Made by a program: the position numbers and the translations under genes
Assembly: GCA_015680685.1 (NCBI GenBank)
Contig: MNCI01023539.1
Span: 816,366 to 880,365 of the forward strand
Direction: 5' to 3'
From: Gnetum montanum
Taxonomy: Eukaryota; Streptophyta; Gnetopsida; Gnetales; Gnetaceae
Length of the DNA: 64,000 nt
Part shown: positions 26,236 to 38,741 of the stretch, in pieces
Layout: each line of letters opens with the position of its first letter
Numbering within the stretch: the stretch's first letter is position 1
Notes under the pieces: model-generated
What the model saw: the letters and a program-made list of their open reading frames with translations, nothing else
The model's database searches: none
Told to the model about the DNA's origin: nothing

Positions 26236-27837
26236 CTAAGTGTCATTTTTATGAGTTTTTTTTAAAATTTGTAATTTTCTACTTTCTTAAATATTTTTCA
26301 GTTATTTATTAGTTTCTAGTTGTTCAAGTGTTTTTCCATTTCTTTGTATTTTGTAATTTCTTCTCAAAATTTTTAGTTTATTTAAGTCATTTTAAGATTT
26401 TCATTAATATATTGCAACTTGTGTGTAGAACCCAATTTTGTTGTTTAGATTATGTAATATACTATCATAATATCATAATAATAATTATGTGAAAATAGTG
26501 AGATCACATCATTCATCCCTCCATATCTATAAATAAGTGGTCCTCATTATGTATGTAATGTGGTTCTTATCACATAAAGACTAAAAATGAATCAATGATT
26601 ATTATGCCTTAACAAAAGGGGGAATGACAAAGAGGGATTGCAAAAGGGTGTGACATCAAGGAGATTTGTGGATTCTTTGGATTTTCTTTATTGGTTCCAC
26701 CACTCCATTTAGATATACTATTACTAGTATTTTAATTCTTTGAAAAATATCTTTTCTATAAAAGTTATTACCTTACTATGACACTAGAAAGACATGTGAT
26801 CCATGCCTTAAGATATTTCTCTAATAAGATGACAAAGTAAATACATAATTAATAAATTAATATACACAAATTCATTCTTGTGGTGTCATTGGAAATACAT
26901 GTATCCTATGCCTAAAGGTAGGCTACATCCAAAAATCTCATGGTTTCTTAAACTAGTTTCATCATGTAACTAGAAATACATATGATCCATGCCTGAAGGA
27001 ATCCCTCTAATTAATTCCCAAGATCCATAACTCACAACATTTCTAATTAATTATTCAATGCACTTAATGTATGTTTTCCAATTTTTATTTCTTGAGTAAT
27101 AATATTTTTATGTGATTTTGTTTGGTCTCATGGTGATGGGCTTTGGATGACATAATGTGATGTCAGTGATAGTAGTATGAATTTAGTTTGAAGCCTGGAT
27201 GGACAAGTATGCAATCACTTTAACCATAACTAACACAATGAACCCAATATGAACATGATCATGAATCACATGTTCTAATCTTCACAATTCTTTCTCATTC
27301 TATTCTACCTCACTACTACACTTAATTATGTGACTAATGTTTTTGCGTAGTATAGTATAATACCCCAATGATAATAGTTGTGTGAATGATAGAACTTGGA
27401 CTTGGTCAACATTTGATTTTCTAAGTACCCATAGATACCTTGTAAAATGGTTATATAAAGGTATTTTAGATAGGAGCCTACTATGAGAGGACCCACTTGT
27501 TTAACTTTTGAAAATCTAACCATGAACCAACCACACATGCTCACAACATTAATTGTTGTTGAGGCACTACTATCTGTCATCATTTACACATTTTATTCTC
27601 ATTTTTGTTAATATTTTTTTGTTAAAATTTCATGCCAAATTTTTTTTAAAAAAAAACATAAGCCCTTCACACATTCAAGCTTTCGACCTATGTGAATTCA
27701 TCATTTGACCTTGTTCAAAATGTCCAAAATGTATTCATGAATTCTAAATCCTTTTTATGGCTCTAATTTGATCCAAAAATCCACCAAAAATTCCTCTAAA
27801 ATATGCCAATTTTCAAATAAAATTTCAAATTTTAGTA
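26236..27837 (+). other. T-rich run and conserved non-coding block of element B
   Basis: Follows the block of A, C and D. Landmarks are GTGTGACATCAAGGAGATTT (26650-26669) and a repeated phrase with GAAATACATG and ATCCATGCCT at 26780-26800, 26890-26920 and 26960-27000. No gene is seen. Confidence 0.6.
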
Positions 27838-27920
27838 GTGTTGACATAATGTGCTTCATTGACACAACCCTATCAATGTAGCAGTGTTGATATGGTATAA
27901 AAATAATATATATACATGTC
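27838..27920 (+). promoter_or_regulatory. Internal LTR-like promoter block before ORF3 of element B
   Basis: Contains GTGTTGACATAATGTGC, ATTGACACA, CTATCAATGTAGCAG, GTGTTGATATGG and then the TATA-like TATAAAAATAATATATATAC. The B LTR has the same words (TTGACA, TCAATGT, TGTTGAT) before its own TATATAAATAC. It sits about 610 bases before the ORF3 ATG, the equivalent position to the block in C. Confidence 0.5.
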
Positions 27921-28533
27921 GATCGTTAGCAAAATTTTCATCATTTTCACTTCACACAAGAAGAGTTTTTGTAGTTTTTGAGAGCTAGAGTCTTCTACTA
28001 GCAATATCTTGTAAACCATACCTTTGATTACAATAATTTAAAAACCTACAAGCTAATGAAGTTGTGCTCTACATTGCAAGGCCACTTAACCTATAATAAG
28101 GAAACTTTTCAAAATTCCAAGTTTTGAACATCTAATATAGTTAACTTTAAAAACAATTGGAATAACTTAGATTTAAGATAATCTAGCTATCTTAGAGCCT
28201 TCAAAACATCCAACCATAGTCACATAAGGACATTAATGCAAGAATTCTTTAGATTTAACTTAGTTTTAAGAATAATAAAGGATTAAATATTATACACATC
28301 ATTTAGAAAATAACAATTAATCATTAATGTGATTGTAGAAAGTACTTAAAAGAGTTTTAGAGATGGGAGGTCCATCACAGCATAGCGAAAAGAGACCACA
28401 TGAAGAATGGAAATGTGGATGGGAGTAGGCATAAGAGCCTGAAGCCACACATGCAACTAAAATTGCTAGGAAAGAACCTAAAGTGGATTTTTCAGGTAGA
28501 TTTCCACACATAAAATAGGATAGTTTAGGAAGA

Positions 28534-30960
28534 ATGAGACAATAAGGTAGAGGCCAACTCTCAAGGTGACCTTCATAAAAGCCTGCCTAGAGAAAATATT
28601 AACAAAGGAGATCTAAAGTTCTATGCCACAAGAATCAAGTTTTGGATCCTTATTGGAATTCTCACCCCAAGAGATCTATGGGTATCTACAAGACCTTCTC
28701 TATGATCTATCATTTATACAAATGAAGAATGGTACTTGGAAGAAACATACATCCTTTAGAATAACCACTAGAGGGATGTAATAGTCAAAATCAAGGACAT
28801 CAGATCTCCTACTCATTGAAAGCCATTGTTGATCATTACATACCAACTAAACACCATGGTATGACCTAGCAAAGTTACATCCTTCTCTACTAGGGCCTAT
28901 GCTACACTCAATGAAAAATTCCCATTTAGCCTACCATAGCTCATCTTCAAGAATTTTAAGAAAATTAAAAAGAGTAAGAAGGTATACACTTCCATTTCTA
29001 TGTCTCATCCAAAAAATATATAAAAGAGGATGGGTTATTTATTGATCCAATGATATTCTCTAAAGACCCACAAGAGTGTCATGGTAGGAGATGATGAAGG
29101 AGAAGCCATCACTTAGGCTTCAAGAGGAGGTTCCATCATCACCATAAAATACAAAAGAAGTAGGTAAAACCTTAGGTGTTTGAGCCAAAACTAGGCAACC
29201 AAAAGCATCTCATCAAGCACTTGTTGGAGGTTTGGAAGGCTACCATCCTACTATGAGCCATTTTAATAAAGTTTCATGAATGCTTGGTTGGTAGTAGGAT
29301 GATCTATCCAACCTGTATTCTACATGAAGAAGTCAAGTTATTGTCCAAGTGAACCCTACCACCAAGGGAGTTTTAGTATTCCTATCTTTTAAATAAATGT
29401 TAAAAAATTCAAGAAATGTTATAGCTTTCTTTGTGATGCTAGAAGAAGGGTATGGAGCCACAATGATAATCATGTCATACAAAGGGCAAGAAATAGTTGC
29501 AAAGGTGATGGTTGATAGAGGCAATGAAGCATTGAAAGTCCTTGTAGCACCGATCCTATATTTTTCTATATTAGAAGACATTAGAAATTAGCTCAAGAGG
29601 TATGAGCACAACTCAACATGAGGAGATGTTAAAGATACTATTGGGTGTTGATTCATCAATTCTAAATGTCTTTAACATGCCCAAAGACATCATAGTAACT
29701 TAATTTCACTTCTTAAGATAAGGGACAAGCTCATAATTGCAGAAATGAAACTTCATGAGGTAGAATCGATCAACCTATAATTAAGAAATAAAGTTGCATA
29801 ACTCAAACCCCAATTAATAGATCCTACTATCCACCAACGTCACCTCATAAGGGATGAAGCCTTCAAACAATGAAAGGCTAGGAAGCATATGGTAGATATG
29901 GAAAGGATAAAGGTCATCTAGGATGTGTTCTTAATAGGAGCAAACAAGGCCCTCATCATGGTGCACAAAGAAAATTGAGAGTGGGTCAAGAAAAATAGGA
30001 TGTTGCTGAAGGTAGAGAAACAAAAAAAAACAATTGAAAGTATACCTAAAGCACCTTTAGGAGTAGTTAGAAAAGGTAAATGTAGATGTACATAGACTAA
30101 TAGGAAAAAATAGGAATCTCTTTATGGAGGAGGTTAGGACCATTAAATAAAAATAAACTATCAAGATTGCCATATAGAACAATAAATTCCTAAAGCATGA
30201 AAAGGTAAGAAAAATCATTACATGGAATTGGGAGGCATGCAAAAAGAAATCAATGAGAAAGAAATCCAACTAGTTAAGAAAAAGGTCAAACAAGCTCTCG
30301 AATAGCTCCAAGATGACACATGTCAACCAATATTCAATAAACTCAACACCTACAATCAAGCAAATATCAGAATGAAGGAGTTGCAAATTAAGGGGATGAA
30401 AGAATACATGGATCTTATCAACCTATACACCAATCTAGCAATGCTAATTGTTAGATGATCCCAATCATAGCTAGAGAAACAAGTCATAATCTCATAGTTA
30501 TTATATGAGAATGAGCATAAACTTCACTGAAAGACATAACAAAAGCTACAAATTGCTAACATAGAGATTGAGGTTCTCAAAGATAAATATGAAGATCCAT
30601 GAGAAGAAACATAAGCCTTGGACAAGAAAATGTTAGACTACTAGGAACTGAAGAATACATTAAATTTATTTGATATGGAACCTAAACATTTCATTGTCTA
30701 GTTCCTTAATTCTTATGAAATTTTTTTCACTCTAACATATCCTTGGGAGGTGCCTACACTAGAGAATCTAGGTGAACCAACCTATACCATCCATAATCCT
30801 AGGACCAAGGAGGAGAATATAAATACACTAGTTAATGCATTCAAACTAAAAGTAGCAACAGCCACAGTAGCAAGGTAATCACAACTACAACTATGACATG
30901 AGGAGCCACTACAAAAACTGTCACCAACAGGCATAATATAAGGCATTTGCCTTGGATCAT
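28534..30960 (+). pseudogene. ORF3 of element B
   Basis: The start ATGAGACAATAAGG aligns with the C start ATGAGGACAACAAGG. The head keeps DLWVSTRPSL, NEEWYLEETYIL and VYTSISMSHPKN in line with C. From about 29700 the sequence is Lys/Glu/Gln-rich and heptad-like (for example KLIIAEMKLHEVE at about 29724), as in the C coiled coil. The frame is much more broken than in C. Presence of the same gene in two well-diverged elements means it was kept for some time. Confidence 0.6.
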
Positions 30961-31158
30961 TTTGTAAATATCTACATAATTTTATAAGGATAATGTATCC
31001 AAGTTTTACCATTTATCAAAGAAGTAAAGAATTTAAGTAAATTTTGTAAAACAAAACTCTAGTCAATTAAGTAAGTTAGGTTACTCCCACATTTTGTAAA
31101 CAAACTATGTTCTAGTTATGTTAACTAGAGGATTATTTTTTAGTTAGTCATGGACATA

Positions 31159-31962
31159 TAATGAATAGTCTTAAGTTGACTGTGTTGATACAACAATGTT
31201 GATGCATGAACATGTAGCATCAACTACATCAACACATCAGTATTAATGTAGAGGTAATAAATCCCTATATAAATGTATGTACTAACTATATTTATTATAC
31301 TATTTTGATCATAGTTATAGTGAAGCTTTCATAGTTTGTTTTTATAACACATGAAATTTGACACATATTCATGAATGACATTAGGATCAAAATTAATTTA
31401 CCTTCATTATAGCACTTAGGCTTAGCTTGAGGCTTTTTTTAATTATAATTTACTATCCTTGTTCTTTTACTTCATACACATTTATCTAACAATTTATGTT
31501 TCATTGCACAATAGTTATGATGGCATAAGTACATCTACTTTCAAACATAATATGTAATGTCTAGTAAGCTCACAAGTGTTCTTCCTTAGTTCACCTAGTA
31601 TTAATTAGTTGATAACCCAACATTGATTACATGAGTCCTAGATGTACATAGAAAACTAGGAACTTATACATATCACATTAGATAACTTAGCTCCTCATTT
31701 TTGCAATATATTAATTTTAGAATTACTTTCTATGTTTTAATTATATTTTAATATGATTGTAACAACATCAATATCATGTGCCTCAATTACATTTTACTAT
31801 ATGCACTAGAGTCACACATGTGTAATTGTGAAGATAGCAACTTGTGATTGAGTACTTAGTTATCTAGTCATCATGCTAGTCTAATCTACAAATTACGATC
31901 AGGTTAATTGCATATGCTTGTGATTTTTATGGTTGCACATTGGAACTACTTGTTACTCATTA
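31159..31962 (+). repeat. 3' LTR of element B
   Basis: Begins TAATGAATAGTCTTAAGTT like the 5' LTR and ends TTACTCATTA, followed by the target duplicate ATCAT. It keeps TGTTGAT, ATCAACTACATCAAC and CCTATATAAATG. It is shorter and more diverged than would be seen in a young element. Confidence 0.9.
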
Positions 31963-31967
31963 ATCAT

Positions 31968-33190
31968 GTTTACCATCTTAAATATTTTGCTAGTAAAATT
32001 GAAGATGTGCTTTTATTTATGCTTCATTTTGTCACCTCTCAAAAACTTTATTTGTAACAAATTTCCAAGTTTGTTCTTAGAAGAGGGAATTGTTTAAATC
32101 TAAAACTTTTACTTTTAACAAATATTTACCTCTAGGACATATAGTCTAATTAGAAATTTATAACTTAGTATTTCCAACTCAAATCAAACCCATAACTTCC
32201 ATCAAGGAATATCATCATCAAGTCTATAGGCATGTCCAAATAATTACATGTTTATCTTCTATGATAGTAACAACAAATTAAGTAAAGATTTGCATATTCA
32301 TGATACATCATAACATTATCTTGGGGAACATGTTAAACCAAAAAAATATTAATAATAAGAAAAAAATTCAAAGTACATCACATGCTTGACACTACATAGA
32401 AAACACCAAAGATGACATGAAAAGAAAAAACCTTCCAATTTTTCCTCACTTTCAACAAGATGTATATCACTTTCAACATTCATAATTAAACTTAAAATAG
32501 TAAAAGGATTCAAAGTACCAATAGAAAGCTACAATGAAATACCAATATTTGTAAAAAAGTTAGATTCACAAAAATATGTTGAAACATATTCTGCATCATC
32601 ATTTCTTTATTTGTTAATGTTAATTTTTTATTGAGAATCTTTACCATTAGTTATAGCTTGCTTATCAACATTAATTTTGATCTTTGAGTTAACATTATTT
32701 TTGTCAAATAATGAAAAATTTTCCTTATAAAATATTTGTCTAGATTGATTAATACTTCCTATAGTACAAGTAAAAACATTTACAAAAGCTTTTATCTTCT
32801 TTTATTTTCTTATTATCATTTAATCACTCTTATCATTGGCATTAACTTGATTTTTTATATCTTCAACTTCAAATTATTTTTTTCTATCCTTAACTTCAAC
32901 ATTTTTTATTTTTCCTCAGCATCTTTTTGTTAAGTAAAAAAGGACAAGCATTAAGAAAATATCCTTCATGATAAAAAAACATTGCAAAATTTAAGAAGAT
33001 AATAATATGTAATTGGCAGAATATAAGTCTTCCCACTTCTAATATTGATCCCTTTTAATGGCAAGAAGACTAATTTCAAGAAAAAAATATCTATGAAAAC
33101 CAAATGTTATGAAAATATAATCCATAGGGTTAATGGAATAAAAAATACTAATAATTTAATACTTAGCATTTTGAAAAAATAATAAAAGAT
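31968..33190. other. AT-rich flank between elements B and D
   Basis: No gene is called. Minus-strand frames near 32940-33000 contain a weak Cys/His pattern (YHEGYFLNACPF) that could be a decayed copia gag zinc knuckle, but the evidence is too thin to annotate. Confidence 0.4.
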
Positions 33191-33956
33191 TGATATCGTA
33201 GGATTACTCCTAGGTCTATAAATACATACAGTGCCTAGGCACACAATTGGGAGTAAGTTTTAGTAGTCAAGTAGTGAAAATTTTGTAGTTTGTCCATTTG
33301 AAAGTTAGAATATTTTCCAAGTGCCTATAGTAGGAGGTTTGAGTGTGAACGGATCTTTATTCAAGCATTGATGTACCTGAGCACACCATTGTGTTGGCAA
33401 TATAGATGAGCTCTTTAATCCATTCCTTGCAACACTTGAGATTTTCTTTCTTATGCATTTATATTTTATGCAATTTACATTAATGTTATTTATTTTGATC
33501 AATCAAGAAAATTGTTAAATTACACAAACATGATCTCTTCGAGCATACGTGTGACACTTGGTAGCTCAGAAACAACTAGCGTTTGATAGCCCAACAGTGT
33601 TTGTACAAAGTTCAAGATGTGTTTAGGAAGTGGGAACGATTACTTATGTTAGGCTAGATTAGCCTTTAGTTTTCTTAGAAATTAAACGCTTTTACTTTTA
33701 ATCACTCTTACTTTTATTCTTATTCTAGGTAAGTAATTCCATAAAAACACAAGATAATAAAAATTATATGCCTCAGTCACACTTAACCGTACAATTGCAT
33801 TCCACAAGTGGGACTAGGAAGACAACAAATGAACAACACACACACACTGTTTAGCTCTAGTGCACTTAGTAACTATAGTCTATGGAATTCGACCAGATTG
33901 CACATGAACGCTTGTGATTCATATGGTTGGGCATAGGGGTACCTTGCTGCTCATCA
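33191..33956 (+). repeat. 5' LTR of element D, 5'-truncated
   Basis: From TGATATCGTAGG onward it follows the 3' LTR, including GGTCTATAAATAC, CACACAATTGGGAGTAAG and the end GCTGCTCATCA. The first 75-110 bases of U3, with most GATATC sites, are missing or replaced. Confidence 0.88.
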
Positions 33957-33957
33957 T

Positions 33958-33976
33958 TAGCATCGTTGATAGGGAC
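33958..33976 (+). other. Primer binding site of element D
   Basis: TAGCATCGTTGATAGGGAC matches TGGCGCCGTTGCCGGGGAC at 13 of 19 positions. Confidence 0.7.
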
Positions 33977-34113
33977 TGTAGTTCTTCGTGTGCTATCTAA
34001 GCCTATTGAAATTTAGTAACCTCATTGTTCAAATCCTAAGAGTCAAATCCTACAAAAATAAAAATTATTATTATTAAATTAAATCTCAACTACACACTAT
34101 TTATTAACACAAA

Positions 34114-36560
34114 ATGTCTTCTTCTCACAACAGCCCATCTCTGCCTAGGGCAATTCAGGTACCTCAACAATATCGGATGGTGTGTGCTCATCCTGATGAA
34201 TATGTATCAGAATTTATCTTCATCTTACATCAAGATGAACTAATTTAGTGGTGTCATATGGAAGGTAACATTGTGTTGCCACTTGACTGATTTAGTAATG
34301 CTCTAGCTAATGCTCGCACGACATGGGCTTCAACATCTCCATGGAGAATACGAGATGCGAGATCCTAACTCAAGGGATTATCATCCCACTAAAGCACAAA
34401 AATTAAGGGACCAACAGTTGGAGCACCAACACAAGCTTGTGAAGGGCAAGGGGTTAAATATCTTTCCACCTCCACTTAGCCTAATTGATGAAGGTGACCA
34501 CTTCTTTAGTGATTCTCCTCTCTTTGACTTTTTTCAAGGAGCCCTCAACCAAAATGTACAATCCACAATCCATAATCCAAGTTCTAGTCAAAATGGATCC
34601 AATGACAAAAATGGATCTGGAGAAGTAAGTCAAGAAAAGGGGGACAAAGGAGATCATGATCATAATCGTGATCATAAGCATCAAAGGAAGGGTGATAGGT
34701 GTTAGTGCAAAGCAAGTTCCCCTTCTTCTTCCCCTTCATCGGCATCATCATCTTCTTCATCTAGTTCAAATTGTGGCTATAGAAGAAATAACTGTGATGG
34801 AGGTGACCGATGGGACTAGAATAATAGAAGGGACCATCGAGACAATCGTGACTAAAGACATGGGCAATCTAGAGAGGCCCATCATCAAGAAATAAGGGCT
34901 AGCAGGGAACATCATAGGCACCACCATCATGGCCTTGTTGAACCTCTACTTGCTACTCGAGGCATGTTAAATATTACAGAGGCTATGAGGATTCCAACAA
35001 GGCATGTGAAGGACAATAGAGTAAAAAGGTTGGATATGAAAAACATCCCTCGATTCGAGGGAGGTTATGATACTGATCCAAAAAATCATCTTTAGGCCTT
35101 CCAAGATGCATGTGCCTTGCAGAACAATGAAAATGACTAGAAAAAGCTAAAATTATTTCCAAGGATGCTTATAAAGGAAGTAGAAAGTTGGTATCAATCC
35201 TTGGAACTAGAATCAATTAGGCAGTGGAGTACAATGTTAGAACTATTCAATGATAAATATCAAATGTACTCCCGAGTATCCAATCTATGAAAACAAATTT
35301 AAGGGTGAAAGCAAGGGAATCATGATCCCTTGGATGCTGCTATTGGTCAATACTACTCTCTATTTCATAGGTTTCCTAGCCATGGATATTCTCAGCTTGA
35401 TCAACTTCGCCATATCATAGACAAGTTGCGATCTAAAACTAGGAAAACCCTTGGCGTCTATGCCCATGGGATATTGACAGAGTTAAGTGCTCATTGGATC
35501 CAAAAACTAATTGAGCAGGTAGCCAAGGAGGAGGGAGAACTGAGAAAATGTGAAAGTGTAGAAGAATACAATAGAGACCCTTCTATTTGAAAAAAGAGGG
35601 TTAGATTTTGTGATGGTGAGGATGAATTCACCAACGATGAGGTGGTTAATCAAAAAATCTTACCATTCCAAAAATTGCAAACAGAAATCATGGCTAAGGT
35701 TGATCAATTTTTGGACTCCATGAACAATAGGTTTCAAGCTATTTTAAAAGTCACTGAAGAGTCTAAGGAGCAAAGCAGTGAGCAAGAGTGTTGAAAATGT
35801 AAGGAAGCTAAACATGTCATATCTAAGGGTAAAGGTAAGATTGCTGCAATAGAGATGGCTACGGATAGCGATTCAAATGATAATCGTGGGTGTGATATCT
35901 ACCAGTATAAACATCATAAGAGATGTTGTCAAGTTGTATCACACTTGTAGGAATCTAGGGTGTATTCCTTACATCCATGACTTACACAAAGGAAAACGCT
36001 CAAAAGATTGCCTTATCCACAAAGCAATCCTCAACAGTTCCATCAACCATAGCAATACTACCCAAGTGGAACTCCTCCACAACCTTACGAAGTATATCAG
36101 TAGTGGTAGCAACCACAATTTTGGGCATTGCCACCTCTAAAACAATAATATTCTTATTGGCAACTAGATCCACGTGGTTACTATGTTTAGCAACCTTCAT
36201 CTCCAAGGGACTCCTTTGGTTATATTGCTGCTTACCAATCTCACCACTACCCTCTTGAAACATACCAATCTCCCTATCCATGAAGAGATTCCACCTACTA
36301 CCCTCATGTACATCCTGTTCCTACACCTACTCCGTCCATGCAAGGTGAATTGCCTGCACAACGACAGAAAAGGAGCCCTATGAGGGCAATTAATCTGCAA
36401 TTGATTAATCCATCAAGCGGCTCGGAACCACAAACAAAGAAAAAATCCTTTTTTCAGCCTTGCAATCCACCAAAGTCCTTAGACACATCAGTGGTTGGTA
36501 ATATTACTCCTCCACCTTCCTCTGTTTCCTCTCTATTTGAGTCCCCTTCAAACTAAAATC
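34114..36560 (+). pseudogene. gag of element D
   Basis: ATG at 34114 opens MSSSHNSPSLPRAIQVPQQY. After a frame change an Asp/His/Lys-rich region follows (DKGDHDHNRDHKHQRKGD). The core at 35040-35590 reads NIPRFEGGYDTDPKNHL, KLKLFPRMLIKEVESWYQSL, MLELFNDKYQMYSRVSNL, DAAIGQYYSLFHRFPSHGYS, LDQLRHIIDKLRSKTRKTLG and IEQVAKEEGELRKCE. A Cys/His patch with CDIYQYKHHKRC is near 35890-35930. The tail is Pro/Ser/Gln-rich. It aligns block by block with C and B. Several stops and frame shifts. Confidence 0.85.
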
Positions 36561-36580
36561 CCTCTCGAATCCATATTGTA

Positions 36581-36901
36581 ATGCTGATACATGTTGTATC
36601 TGATTGGATTCGAGCCAGTAACCTACCCAAAAAATTAGCTAATCTCAAGAGTCCCTTAGTTTACTTACAAATTGCTAGGAATGAGCCTTGTAAAGCTCTT
36701 CTTGACTCTGGTTTCAATGTTAATTTGATCTCACATGAGACGTACACAATGTGGAACCTTCTTCCCTTAAAGAAGAGCAACATCCAATTGGAATTGGTGG
36801 ACCAATCCATCACTGTTCCATTAGGACTGGTTGAGAACATTTTCACGACCATTTATGGGTGGTCATATCCTGTTGATTTCCTAGTAATCAAATTGGAGAA
36901 C
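36581..36901 (+). pseudogene. Aspartic protease of element D, first part
   Basis: Reads CKALLDSGFNVNLISHETYT, keeping D-S-G, then NIQLELVDQSITVPLGLVEN, FTTIYGWSYPVDFLVIKLEN. It is cut by the solo LTR S after LEN and resumes at 38742. This part has no internal stop. Confidence 0.85.
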
Positions 36902-38736
36902 TGTAGCAACCGAAAACATTGGTGGCTAGAAACACCAAGAGGTCATCGGGCAAACAAGTTTAACCCCAGATCCATACGAGGGCCGTGCTAGATAAAACAA
37001 AAATGGGGCACCCTGAACAATCTGGTCGATCAAACAAGGACTTAACCGGTGTAACTTAACCTTTCGTAAACGTTGTTTTAAGTGTGAAATACGTGAGATC
37101 TAATTGATGATCAATAAATGCGATGATAAAGAAAATGATGCTAAACAATGATGACAATGAAGAAATAACAGAGTAACTGGGATAAGAAGATGCATGGGTT
37201 TGATTCTCTTCTTTGCTTGAAAATGTATAACAAGTTATACAATGGCGGAGGTGCACAGAGAGTCCAGGAATGACCAGAACGCTCAAAATACCTCAACTAC
37301 ATTTTTTGAGTACAAGCGTAAAAGCTAACAGTGTAAAATGCCAACCAGCAAAAAGCTAATGTCAAGTGCTAATGCAAAAGATGCCAACCGCTGAAATTTG
37401 CCAAGTCAACAAATTGCTAATTTGCCAACTTGCCAATAGGATTCTCAATTTGCTAACCAATTTTTTTGCCAAACTACCAACCAAATTTTTGGTAACCCTT
37501 TGAGCGTTGCTCGTCGGGGTATTTATAGGGCCAGGAGTACATGAGAAATGAGGCCTGGATGACATGTGTTCTAGACCCACGAGATGCTAACATGCCTGTA
37601 TTGTATGGATATGCAAAGTTGATTGTGAACCTGCTACGTTGCAATCATGTTGTCAAAACTGGGAGTGCTGGCATCAAGTGTGCAAATAATGCAAGCAAGA
37701 GATGAAGCACATTGGCGTACCATAGCTGTTTTGCTACACTGTGCTATGCTATGTAGCATAGCGCATGGGCATAGCGTAGCTACTTGCTACATTGTGCTAC
37801 ACTATGTAGCTTAGCACAGCGTAGCCACCATTTTAAAAAGGAAATTTGCATTGAAGTCAACTGCATCTATTGGAAGCTTTGGTGCGCATCAAGTTAACTT
37901 TTGAAGCACCTCATTTAGTTTGCATCTCTGCTATGCTACGCTACGTTATGTAGCGTAGCATAGCGTAGTGGCTGGCTTTATCTACAACTTGTGTTGAAGT
38001 TGCAAACACTTGTTTGAAGCTTTGACCATGCTAATAGCTGCAACTTTTGCCTTTTGCAAAGGGGAGCCTTTGAACTTGCTGATCTTGCATTTGAAACATT
38101 TCTTGCTATTCTTATATTATCACTATGCTATGCTACGCTATGTAGCGTAGCATAGCGTAACAGTTGGCATATCCTGCTTTTTTGTTCAATCTACCACTTT
38201 CTAGTAAGAGACCTTGCTAAAGGACTTGAAGTTGAACAAGGCAACTGGTTTTGGAGGCTGGAGTGCTTGCCGAGTGCAATTTCTTCATTGGAACTACTTG
38301 GTAAGCTAAGCCTTTCTGGCTTTCCTTTGCTATGTTGTGCTACGCTATGTAGCATAGCATAGTGTAGCACCCTGTTCTGAAATAGTTTGCACTTGATTGC
38401 ATGAGTAACTATCTTCTGAGGCTTGCTACACTACATAGTGTAGCAATATTTTTCACTAGAAACCTTGCTGAACTGTTTTGTGCATCCTGAGCACTGTTGA
38501 CAACTCCAAGCATGGTTTCTAAATAAACTATTAGCCGAGTGAACCACCTAGATGGGCAAGCTAGAGAGTCCATCAGGCCCGTCAGCTATGGAGGTAGAAA
38601 ACTTTCCGAATTGAACAATTCAACTCAATGCATTCATTTCCTACCAAACTATCATGAGGCTACACTTGTGGAAATGTTTACCTCATTTCCAAGACCTTGG
38701 TAAAGCAAGAGTGCCTTGAAATTTTAGGGTGTTTCA
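36902..38736 (-). repeat. Solo LTR S (Tat type), antisense, inside the protease of element D
   Basis: The flanks are AGAAC at 36897-36901 and 38737-38741, and the ends are TG...CA. Read on the minus strand it begins TGAAACACCCTAAAATTTC, like the F LTR start TGAAACACCGTAGAAATTG. Its other end shares AGATCC-GAGGGCCGTGCT, ACCCTGAACAATCTGGTCGAT and AACAAGGACTTA with the complement of the F LTR end. So it is a diverged relative of the F LTR in reverse orientation, left after LTR-LTR recombination. It carries six CTACGCTATGTAGCGTAG-type palindromes. Confidence 0.92.
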
Positions 38737-38741
38737 AGAAC

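Larger units (their letters stand above)
9831..31962 (+). mobile_element. Element B: Athila-like Ty3/gypsy retrotransposon, interrupted by element C
   Basis: The 5' LTR is 9831-10687 and the 3' LTR 31159-31962. The five bases before (9826-9830) and after (31963-31967) are both ATCAT, an exact target duplication. The LTR ends are TA...TA where TG...CA is expected, which fits decay. Removing C and one GTAAG copy leaves about 12.9 kb. The order is PBS, gag, protease, reverse transcriptase, RNase H, integrase, a long non-coding block and ORF3. Reverse transcriptase shows VFMDDFS, the FMDD form typical of the Athila lineage. Every protein has many stops, so it is an old, dead copy. It is inserted next to the remnant at 9440-9810. 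Confidence 0.93.

Noticed and set aside
31968-33190. Copia gag zinc knuckle on the minus strand
   Set aside because: Only one weak pattern with key Cys and His replaced, no supporting domains nearby.
36906-38736. Mutator-type DNA transposon with 9-bp duplication AGAACTGTA
   Set aside because: The longer shared flank is explained by LTR end TGTA matching host bases by chance; ends are TG...CA and align with the F LTR in reverse, and there are no terminal inverted repeats.
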